DNA of 64,000 nt from Stappia sp. MMSF_3263 (GTDB taxonomy: Bacteria; Pseudomonadota; Alphaproteobacteria; Rhizobiales; Stappiaceae): contig NZ_JASHIK010000009.1 in the NCBI RefSeq assembly GCF_030733745.1, forward strand, positions 1 through 64,000, in the 5' to 3' direction. The notes beneath the pieces were generated by a model that saw nothing but the letters and a program-made list of their open reading frames with translations, was not told the origin of the DNA and made no database searches. The translations under genes were made by a program, and so were the position numbers. Positions 37,883 through 48,200 of the stretch are shown one piece after another; within the stretch, counting starts at the first letter, position 1; every line of letters begins with the position of its first letter.

Positions 37883-38401
37883 TCAGTGCCGGCTCGGATA
37901 AATGCCGAACAGCGCGATGATGAAATGCACGCAAAGGAACGGCATCTCGTTGGTGTGGGAACGGCTGCCGCCGACATGGGTGATGGCTTCGGAACGCATG
38001 TTGCTGTCCGCCGTACCGTCGAAATAGATATCGACGGCCGTCGAGGTCGCGGTGACGTTGTCGGTCGGAGTGGATTCGATGCCGATATTGGTGTCGGCAT
38101 GCGGGGGATGGCCGTGACTGGGCATCTGGTTGACCGTAAGCGTCACCTTTTCGGCGCCGCCCTTGGCGCCGAGGCGCCGCTCGCTGAGGCCGGGCCCGTG
38201 GCCGGCATGGATCGGGATGCGGCCGCGCAGGTCGGGCAGGCCGAAAGTGGTGCGCCCGTCGCCGCCATAGATGGTGCCGAGCAGGGAAAAGAGCGCGTCG
38301 TTCTGGCTGACCGCCAGAAGCTGGCCGTCGCAGAAGGCCCAGCCACGCGGGGCGAAATTACCCGCGAACATGCGGATCTCGCCGACAAAGGGTTCGGACA
38401 T
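37883..38401 (-). CDS. Phage tail-collar (microcystin-dependent-like) protein, copy 2
   Basis: A 172-aa paralogue of its neighbours. It starts MSEPFVGEIRMFAGNFAPRGW and ends CVHFIIALFGIYPSRH. The collar core LLGTIYGGDGRTTFGLPDLRGR is conserved, while the middle (about 100-150) is divergent, as expected for a variable surface. A GGGAGGG lies before the ATG. Only 12 bp separate its stop from the start of copy 1. Confidence 0.92.
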   Translation of the reverse strand: MSEPFVGEIRMFAGNFAPRGWAFCDGQLLAVSQNDALFSLLGTIYGGDGRTTFGLPDLRGRIPIHAGHGPGLSERRLGAKGGAEKVTLTVNQMPSHGHPPHADTNIGIESTPTDNVTATSTAVDIYFDGTADSNMRSEAITHVGGSRSHTNEMPFLCVHFIIALFGIYPSRH

Positions 38402-38447
38402 GAATAAGGCCCTCCCAAGCCTTCAGGAATAGCGGGAAAGGACTGCG

Positions 38448-38963
38448 TCAGTTGCGCGAGGGGAAGAGACCCTGCAGCGCGATGCAGAAATTGACGGCGA
38501 GGTAGGGCTGCATGTTGTCATGCGCCTGGCTGCCGCCGACATTGGTCAGCGTGCCGGCGCGCAGCGCCACCGAGGTGCTGGAGAAATCGGCAAAGCCGCC
38601 GGGAAAGCCGCCGAAGACGTGGCCGGCCGGGGAGCGCTCGGTGCCGGTGGCGGAACTCGCCTGGACGTAGTGACGGTGTTGCGGCATCTCGTTGACCGAG
38701 AGCGTGTGGGTTTCCTCGCCGCTCTTCTGGCCCTCGCTGTGGTGGGCGCCGCCATCGGAACTCCCGACATGGATTGGGGTGCGGCCGCGCAGGTCGGGCA
38801 GGGCGAAGGTGGTGCGCCCGTCGCCGCCATAGGTTGTGCCGAGCAGCGAATAGAGCGACTGGTTCTGGTTGATCGGAAGGATCTGCCCGTCGCAGAACCC
38901 CCAGCCGCGCGGGGCGAAATTGAACCCCACCATGCGGACTTCGGCAAGAAACGGCTCCGACAT
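38448..38963 (-). CDS. Phage tail-collar (microcystin-dependent-like) protein, copy 3
   Basis: A 171-aa paralogue, first gene of the collar unit. The ATG at 38963 (MSEPFLAEVRMVGFNFAPRGW) is preceded by GGAGG and matches the other copies; the open frame 30 codons upstream is not needed. The collar core LLGTTYGGDGRTTFALPDLRGR is conserved and the C terminus ends LQGLFPSRN. An AT-rich 200-bp region upstream is a probable promoter, separated from the giant gene by a hairpin. Confidence 0.92.
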   Translation of the reverse strand: MSEPFLAEVRMVGFNFAPRGWGFCDGQILPINQNQSLYSLLGTTYGGDGRTTFALPDLRGRTPIHVGSSDGGAHHSEGQKSGEETHTLSVNEMPQHRHYVQASSATGTERSPAGHVFGGFPGGFADFSSTSVALRAGTLTNVGGSQAHDNMQPYLAVNFCIALQGLFPSRN

Positions 38964-39173
38964 GAATCCTCCGAGTTTCAAAAAAGTGCAATCAACGTTT
39001 CGGCAACCGGCGGTATCATGCACGAGATTATTAGCGATTGAAAGGCCTAACAAGCGCCGCCCGTTATCCGTGAAAATATCGATCAGTGGTTGTGTTTTAT
39101 CGCCGCGTCATGCCACGGCGCGCAAGTGAGACCGTCCGGCGGAACACGGCGCGCATCGGTCGGCGGAAAGGCC
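38964..39173 (-). promoter_or_regulatory. AT-rich promoter region of the collar unit
   Basis: This gap is distinctly AT-richer than its flanks and precedes the collar genes on the minus strand, with GGAGGATTC immediately before the first ATG. No gene is supported. Exact -35 and -10 boxes could not be fixed. Confidence 0.4.
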
Positions 39174-39199
39174 AGGACGCCCGCGCGCGGGGGCGTCCT
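39174..39199 (-). terminator. Hairpin terminator after the giant adhesin gene
   Basis: A 9-bp perfect stem (AGGACGCCC/GGGCGTCCT) with an 8-nt GC loop lies 29 bp past the stop. The minus-strand tail is GGCCTTTCCG, so the T-tract is modest. It separates the adhesin from the collar unit. Confidence 0.55.
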
Positions 39200-39227
39200 G
39201 TCTCGAGTTCCTGTCGCCGGGCGCACC

Positions 39228-42200
39228 CTAGTTCGGGCAGGAGGCGACGAAGGAGAGCGTGCCGGTGCCGGACAGGACCGCGTCGATCGGCTGGGTCACC
39301 GTGTTGCCGGCCGCGCCGCCGAGATGCGTTTCGACCGCCACCTCGCTCGCCGCGCCGCCGGTGCCGTTGGCGATCTGCAGGCTGCCGTCGTTGCGTGCCC
39401 GCACCCGGATGGCGTGGATGTAGTTGGCGTTGTTCGAAACGGTGTTGTTGGTGATCGTGGCGCAGATCGTCGGTGTCGAGCCGCTGCTCACGCCGGAATC
39501 GACGTGAATGCCCTGGATGTCGTTGGCCGAGACATTGTCCTGGACGATGTTGTTGTTGATCAGCACGCTCATCTGGTGGCTGGCGCCGGCGCCCTCGCCG
39601 GCGGCGACGTTGATGCCGCGCTCGTCGTGATCGTAGATGAAGTTGCCGGTGATCCGGTAGACCGACGAACCGCCGCCATCGCCGTCGACGTCGATGGCGT
39701 TGAAGGCCGTGCCGGATCCCACATTGCCGATCGTGCCGATCGTGTTGCCGGAGATCGTCATGTCGACCGTGCCGGCGAAGGTGCCCGGCCCGTTGACGCT
39801 GCCCACATCGATCGCGTTGTTGAGCGAGCGGAGCAGGGACATGTCGTTGTTCGAGATGGTGACGTTGAACAGGCCCGAGCTCTGCGTGCCGGCAAGGATG
39901 CCGATGCCGCCGTTTCCGACGATGCCGGAATGCCGGGTGAAGGTGTTGTTGTCGATCGTCAGCCCGTAATTGGCGGTGCCGGAGGAGACCAGCTGCAGGT
40001 GCGAGGCGACGGCGGCGACGAAGTTGTTGCCGCTGATCGTGCCGTTGACGTTGCCGGCGCTCGCCTGGATGGTGATGCCGTTGTTGCCGATCGCCGCGTT
40101 GCTGCCGTCGCCCGTGGTGATCGCCATGCCCGACATGGCCAGCGTCAGCGTGCCGCTGGTGCCGTCATTGTCGATATGGACCGAATCCTCGATGCCGCCG
40201 AGATAGGTGCCGCCGGTGAAGGTCGCCGTGCCGGTCAGGTTGTTGACGTAGAAGACGCCCTCGTCGGCGCCGGCATTGTTGCCGTGGCTGCCGGTGAAGT
40301 CGACATTGTTCATCGTGATGCCGTTCACGCCGAAGCCACGCAGGCCGAAGTTCGAGGTGTTCTGCACCTGCAGGTTGGCGATGCGGACGTCCGTCACGTT
40401 CTCAAGATAGATCGCCGTACCCACGCCGCTCGCCGTCGGCGTCTCGTCCAGCATGTCGGCGCCGGTGATGTTCTGGATCAGGCCGCCGGACCCGTCGGTC
40501 GAGCCGGAGCCGGTGATCGAGAAGAAGCCGGTCGAGCCGGTGTTGCGCAGGTTGATGGCGTTGCTCGCGCCATTGGTGGAGACCGACTGGAAGGTGACGC
40601 CGGCCGCGCCCAGTGTCGTGCCGTCGATCTGCACCGCCCGGCCCGTCGTCGTCGTCACCGAGTTGCCGGTGCCGGTGACGCTCACCGTGCCGCCGCCGGT
40701 TGCGACGAAGCCGGCGCCGGACGTGGTGTCGATGTCGAGCCCGCCATTGGTGAAGGCGATGGTGGAGCCGGTGTTGTTGGTGATGCTGACGGCGGTGTTG
40801 GTGCCGCCGTTGACGGTCGCGCTCGTGCCGGCAAATGTCACGCTGGTTCCGGCCTGCAGGCTGGAGATGTCGATCGTCGCGCCCGTGCCGCCCGTGTTGG
40901 ACAGGTTGAGGTTGCCGGTCGTCACCGTGCCGGAGACATTGTTGAGGCGGATGCCCTGGCCCGCGCTGGTCGGGGCGGTGACGGTGCCGAGGGTGAGGTT
41001 CAGCGCGGTGTTGGTGATGTCGATTGCGCCGGCGCCGAAGGAACTGATATTGACCGCCGTCACCGTGCCGAGCGACAGGGTGCCGGCATTGTTGGCGAAG
41101 ATCGAGGTCGTGTTGCGCGTCGAAAAAGCGGTGCCCGACTGAAGGGTGAAGCTGCCGGTGTTGTTCTCCAGATGGATGCCGCCGCCGCTCTCGCCGGCAT
41201 CGTCATTGTCCAGGCCCACGCTGCTGAGCGTGATGTTGGTCGCGGTGCCGCGGATGTCGATGGCGGCAACGCCGTCGCCGAGCGCGTTGTTGCTGCCCAC
41301 ACTGCCATCGAGAATGGTGAGACTGCCGCCGTTGTCGGCATCGATGCCCTGGCCGCTGGCGGTAACGGTGCCCCCTCCGGTGTTCCTCTGGAAGTCCGTA
41401 TGGACGAACCTCGAGAAGGTGGTCTGGGAGGCCGCATTGTTGTTCTGCAGGACAAGGCCGTCGCCGCCTGCCGTGTAGGCAACGTTGTCGCGGTTGGAGA
41501 CTTCCATCTGGCCCTGGAAATCGGCGACGAAGGAAGCCTGGGCGTTGGTGATGCGGATGCCGGCCGTCTGGGCGTAGTAGATGATGTTCGACGCCGTCGT
41601 GGTGAAGGATCCCGAATTGCCGTCGAGGTCGATGCCGTAGGTCATCGGACCCGGCGTGCCGTTATTGCCGAGCGTGATCGCGTTGAAGGTGAAGGCGGCG
41701 GACGAGTTGTTGACCCGGATGCCGGTGCCGTTGACGTCGTTGGCGCTCGTGGTCGCGACGCGGAAGGCCCCGCCGGAGATGCCTTGCAGGTCGATGAAGT
41801 TGCCGCTGGATGTGCCGGTGGCAGTCGCGGTGTCGAAGAAGACGCCGCCCGCGCCGACCGCGACCGTGTTCATGATGATGCCGCGGCCGGTCGTCGTGTC
41901 GATCGCCTGGGTTCCGGCACTTGCGACATTCAGCGTCAGCAGTGTTCCGGCGGAGCCGTTGACGTCGAAGCCGGTGCCCGTGTTCGTGTCGATGTCGAGG
42001 GGGCCGGTGAAGTTGACCGTGGCCGTGTCGCCGGTGCCCAGGTCGATGTCGACGCCGCCGCCGGCCGAGCCCGAATTGTTGATCGTGGTGGCGCCGAAGT
42101 TGAACGTGCCGGTCGAATTGGTGATGCGCAGGCCGGCATTGGTCGAGCCGGTGACGTTCAGCGTGCCGATGGTCAGCGCGTTGTTGCCCGCCGCCGTCGC

Positions 42201-45200
42201 GTTGCCGCCGTCGATGTAGACGCCGGCGCCGGCGGCACCGGTCGAACGGACCACGCCGAAGGTGAGGTCCATCGTCAGCGGATCGAGGAAGAGGGCCATG
42301 CCGCCCGTCGTGTCGACCGTGCCCGCACCGCCGCCATTCAGCGTGAAGACGGTGTTGTTGCCGTTCGTCTTGGTGTCGACCTCGAGACCGATGCCGCCAT
42401 TGTTGAAGATGTTGAGCGTGGTGAAGCCGAGCTCGCCGGTCGTGTCGATCAGCGACAGGCCGTCGCCCTGGACCCGGTTGCCCGTGCCCTGGCCGACATT
42501 GAGCGTGCCGCCGGCGACCGCAGCCCCCGCGCCGTTGCCATCGAAATCGACGGCGGTGAATAGGATGCCGCCGCCGGTGCCGTTGCCGATCACCGTGTTG
42601 CCGGCGAAACCGCGCACGCCGATGCTGCTGGTCGTCGTCGTGACGTTCTGGCCGGTGACGGCAACGCTCGGCACGCCCGCGGCCGTGCTCTCGAACGTCG
42701 TGTTGTTGACGGTGAGAAGCAGGTTGTTGGCGGTCCCCGCCCCGGTCTCGTTGGCGGTCATCGCCTGGCCGGTGGAGCGGATCGTGTTGGTGCCGGTCAG
42801 GTTGACCGTCAGCACGCCCGAGCCGGAGGAATCGATGTCGAGGCCGATGCCGGCGACATCGCCCGTGTCGCCGTTGCCGCCCGAACCCATCGTGATGCCC
42901 GAGAGCGACACGGTGGTGGAGAGTGCCGCGTTGCTGACCACCTGGATGCCGGCGCCGGAAATGTCGTCGCCGGTTCCGGTGGCCGAGGCGCCGAGCGTCA
43001 GGCCGGAGAGGGAGACGCTGGCATTCTGGATGTAGACGCCTGCGCCGCCGGTATTGTCGATCGTGTTGGTGCCGGCGAGCGTGAACGAGCCGGAGGTGTC
43101 GTTGTCCGCGACATAGATGCCGTTGCCGTTCGAAGCACCGGTGCCCGTGCGGTTGATGTCGATATTGGTGGCCGTGATCGTCGCGTCGGAATTGGCGACC
43201 TCGATGCCCCGCGCCAACCCGGAGCCGTTGCCGGCGGCGAGCGACGACGTGGCGCCGCCATGGCCGATATTGAACGTGCCGCTGCTGTTGCTGACGAACG
43301 AGATCGCCGTGCCGCGCCCGTCGATCTGCACGCCCGCGCCGGCCGTGCCGATGTTCACTGTCCCGTGCGAGCCGGAGAAGATCAGGCCGTTGTGGGCGCC
43401 GCTGATGTCCACGCCGTTCGTGCCGGTGCCGATGTTGAACGTCGAGGTGTTCGTGCCCGACGTGCGCAGGGCGGCAAAATTCTGCGTGTTGGAGGAATCC
43501 ACGTCCAGGTTGGCGATGGTGAGCGCGCCGGTCATGGTCTGGTCGGCGATGGTGATCACGTTGTTCGTGGCCGTGCCGGACCGGTTGAACGTCGCGCTCT
43601 GGATGGTGACGCTGCCGGCGCCGGATATCGTGTCGAGCGTCATCCCGGCCGTGTCGCCGGTGGAGGTGATCTGGTCGAAGGCGAGGCCGCCGACACCGGC
43701 CGCGATGGTGTCGAGGGTCAGCGCCTCGGTCTGCGAACTGGTGATCGTGTTGGTGCCGGTGGCCGTCGCCGTCAGCGTGCCGCCGCCCGAGCCGTTGAGG
43801 CGCAGGCCGCTCGTCAGCGTCAGGTTGGAGAGGCTCGCGGTGGAAGCGCCCGACGTGGTGGCGAGGTCGATGCCGTAGGCACCGGTGCCGCCGCCGATCG
43901 TGCTGGAGCGGATGATGGCGTTCGAGGCCGCGCCGAAGCTCGCCGAAACGCCGTTGCCGGTGCCGGTATTGGTGATCGCGACGTTCTGGATGGTCGCCGT
44001 GCCGGCCAGCACCACCGTGTCATTGGCCCCCGACGTGGTCAGGATCGGCACCTCGTCGTCGATCGTGGTGACGCCGCTGGTCGCGGTGATGGTGCTGCTC
44101 GAGGAGAAGCCGGTGAGCTGCACGCTGGCCGGCGCGCCGCCGGCCGAAATGCCCAGGGTCGAGGCGTCGATCGTGTCGCCATTGGCCATGCCGATCAGCG
44201 CCTGGCCCGCTGCCAGGTTGAGAGTGCCGTCGCCTTGCGCGACGAGGTCGATCGTGTCCTGGACTGTGTCGACGGTGCTGTCGATCAGGACGATGACGCT
44301 GGCGCCGGAGGCCTCCGCCTGGGCGGCAGTGCCCGGATCGTCGAACGTGCCCGCACCCGGCGTTCCGGCCGTGTCGACGACGAAATAGCTGACGCCCTGC
44401 AGGTTCGACACGTTGCTGGTGCCAAAGCCCACATCCTCGAAATCGTATTCGCCGGTCCCGGTGGCGCCGGTGGTGACGATGGCGAAATTGCCGGCGATGC
44501 CCGAGGTGTCGATCGTGCTGGCGACCGGGGCGGACCCGTCGCCATACTGGAAGCGCACGCCATTGGCGATGTCGGCATTGGTCAGGTTGACGCCGATCTG
44601 GACGCCCTGGATCGTGCCCGAGCCGGTCGTCACCACGTTCTGCGTGTTGTCGTAGCCGGTCAGGTCGATGCCGGTCGAGCCGGTAGCGCCGGTGCCGGTG
44701 ATGTCGAGCGTGGCAAAGGTGATCGCGCCGTCGAACGTGCCGCCCGAGAGGTTGACGCCGGTACCCGCGCCAAGGCCGGTGATGTCGACATTGCCGAACG
44801 TCATCACGCCGTTGGCGTTGGTGGCGCGGATGCCGCTGCCGGTGCCCCCGCCCATGGCGATGGTCATGTCTCCGGTGGTCAGCGTGCCGGAATTGCCGTT
44901 GAGCAGCAGCCCGTCGCCGCTGGTGACGGAGATGTTGACCGTGCCGAGACTGACATTCGAGGCAACATTGGCGAGGGACACGGCCGAACCGGTGGTGCCC
45001 GAAACCGTGGTCGTGCCGGAGACGGTGAACGCGCCGCCGGTGACGTTGTTCAGCCCGATGCCGGCCGCGCCCGCGACATTGGTGTTGGACAGCGATGTCA
45101 GGTTGATGCCGCCGGCGGCGATCGCCGTATTGGAAAGATTGATGCCCTGGCCGGCGTTGGCGGCGACCGTGCCGGTGGTGATGCCGAGCGAGCCGCCCTG

Positions 45201-48200
45201 CTGGAAGACCACGCCGAAGGCGCTTTCGACGTTGATGTCGAGGTTGGCGAAGCTGTACGTGCCCGCCTGGCTGTTGTTGTCGATGAAGAGGCCGGAGCCG
45301 CCCATCGCCGTCGTCGTGCCGAGATCGACCGCGCCGCTGAAGGTGACGGAATGCGCCCCTGTCGCGCCGAAGGAGGTGATGCCGCTGGCGCCGGCGCCAT
45401 TGGCGGTGACCGTTCCCGCGTGGGTGAGGCTGCCGCCGGCGAGGTTCGTCAGGCTGACCGCGGTGCCGCTGGTGATGTTGATCGAGCTTGTCGCGTCGAA
45501 ATTGTAGGCGGCATTGCCGCCATCGATCAGCAGGGCGACGGCGCCGCTGCCGGAAATGTCGACATTGGTGGCGTTGATCGTGCCGGCGGGACCGGTGGCG
45601 TTGGTGGCGAAGCTCAGCCCGTTCTGGCCGGCGCCGGTGATCGAGATGTTTTCCAGCGTCGTCGTGCCGGACACGTCGGTGAGCGTGATCGAGGTTCCGG
45701 TCGCGCCCGTCGAGGTGATGTTGCGCAGGGTGGAGTTGGAGGCGTTCAGCAGCACGTCGCCGGCATTGCCGGAGAAGGTGACGCCATTGATCGTCGTGTT
45801 GGTCGACGGCGTGATCTCGATGCCGCGCGTGGCGAAGTTGCGGATCGTGGACGTCTCGATCACCGTGCCGGTGGCGCCGGTGCCGTTGTCGTTGATGCCG
45901 CGTCCCGCGGTGCCGTTGCCTTCCAGCGTCAGGCCGGAGATGCGGTTGCCGCTGGCGCCCAGCGTGATCACGTCATTGCCGGCGGTCGTGGTCAGCGTGG
46001 CGGCGCCGCCGCTGGTCGGGTCGGCGATGGTGACGCCGGCCGCCGACAGCAGGATCGTCGGCGGGACCGTCAGATTGACCGTGATTGTCTGGCTGCCGCC
46101 GGCTCCGTCGCCAAAGCCGAGCAGTTGCAAGCCGTCGGCAAGGTTCAGCGTGTCGTTGGCGTTGGTGCCGGCCGTCGAGATGACATTGCCGTTGTTGATC
46201 AGAACGATGATGTCGCCGGCGCCGGCGGCGAGTTCCGCCGCGGCCAGCGTCATCGGGTTGGAGGCGTCCGATCCCGAACCGTCGCCGCCGCCGGTCGCGC
46301 CGTCGGAATCGACATAGTAGATTGTGCCGAGGCCGAAGCCCGCGCCCGGGCTGCCGACAAACTCGACATCCTGGAAATTGTAGGTGCCGAGCGTCGGCGC
46401 GCTGGCCGCGTTGATCGCCGTCGTCGCGGAGATCGACGACCCGGTGTCGCTGGCGCCCTCGCCGTCGCCGAAGATGAAGTTGGCATTGCTGGTATTGTCG
46501 AGGAAGACGCCGGTGTCGACACCGGCGATGGTGGCGTCCGCGCCGCCCACCGTGGCATCGCCGAGCCGCACCGTGCCGCCACCCAGGACGCCGCGCAGGT
46601 CGACGCCGATGGTGCCGGCCGAGCTGTTGCCCGTGACGTCGAAATCGCCGGCGGTGACGGCGGCGTTGAGCGTCGCCCCGGTCAGTTCGATACCGGTGGA
46701 ATTCGCCGAATTCAGCGTGATGTCGAGATCGGCGAAGGAGATCGCGCCGGTGATCGTGCCGGAAATGTCGATGCCGGCGCTGCGCGCTTCCGGCGCGCCG
46801 CCGATAAAGGTGCCCGCAACGATCGGTGTCGCGTGCGGGTTGACGATGGTCGTTTGGCCGAAGGAGATGGCGCCGCTGGTGTCGGTGATGCGGATGGCAT
46901 CCTCGACCGTGTCTGTGATCGTCGTCGTGCCGGAGACTGTGAAGGTGCCGCTGTTGCCGTTGAGGTCGATGCCGACCGTCGATCCGCCGGTCGTGTGGTT
47001 GGCGGCGGGTGTCGAGGCGATGTTCAAGGTGTTGAAACTGAAGCTGCCGGAGGAGTTCGCCACCGAGAGGGCGGTCGTCGCCGTGCGCTGGTAGAAGCCG
47101 CCGCCGAGATCGAGGAACGTCTCGGGCGAGGTGATCGTCGTGGCGCCGGTGACGGAGAAGGAGCCGGCGTACTGGTTGGCCGAGAGACCGCCGCTCAGCG
47201 TCAGGCTGGAGAGCGTGATGTCGCCATTGGCGACACCTGTGCCGGTGCCGAGCCGCACGGTGCCGGCGGTGATGCTGCCGTCGGCGATGCCCACCGTCAG
47301 GCCCGGGTTGCCGCCATTGAGCGACAGGCCGGTATTGACCGCATTTACCGTGTAGTTGCCGAAGTCGATGCGGCCGGAATTGTTGTTGAGGGTGTTGCCG
47401 AAGAAGATGCCGTGGTTGACGGCCTGGCCCGGCGTGCCGGCGGAAAAGGCGCCGCCGTTGACGGTCTGGATGCCGGCGGTGGACAGGTCCGCATCGAAGG
47501 TGACGCCCTCGAACGTCACGCCGTTGTTGAACAGCGCCGGATCGAAGGAGGTGGCGTCGCCGAGCAGCGTGTTGTTGGCGAAATTCGTGACCGTTACGAG
47601 GCTGTTGCTGGCGATCACCCTGACGGCCGAATCCTCGGTCCGGAAGGTCGAGTTGGAGATTGCCAAGACGGCGCTGTCGTCGCCGTTCGTGGTCACGGCG
47701 ATGCCGTGCTCGCTGGGTGTGCTGCTGGCGCCGGAGGCGTCGTGGGTGATCGTCAGCCCGTCGACGGTGAGGGTAAGCGCGCGCGTTGCCGTGCCGTCGT
47801 TCTGGGTGACGTTGAAGCTGTTGAACGAGGAACCGCTGGCGACGGTTGCCAGCGTGCCGCCATTGACGGTGAAGGACCCGTCGAGGTTCTGCAGCGACAC
47901 CGATGTCATGTTCGAATTGGTGGCGTTGACCTGGTCGAAGGTGACGTCGGTGTTGATCCCGCTCAGCTCGAGCGCGGCGGCCGCCGTTGTCGTGACCGTC
48001 TCGCTGGCCGTGTCGGCGATCCGCAGCGTGCCGCCATTGACGGCGCGCAGGCCGGTGAAGCCCGTGGTGGCGACGTCAAGACCGCCGTCGAAGGCGACGG
48101 TCGAGGTCTGGCCGCCATTGTCGATGTTGACGCCGATGCCGCCGAGCGCGGTCGTCGTGCCGAGCGACACCTGGCCACCGAAGGTGACGTTGCTGGCCCC

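Noticed and set aside
37346-38963. A prophage or tailocin
   Set aside because: Only collar-domain proteins are present; no tube, sheath, baseplate, lysis or capsid genes lie within the window.
39090-42563. Another plus-strand frame of over 1,100 codons opposite the adhesin
   Set aside because: Same reason as above: an antisense shadow of the beta-helix repeats.
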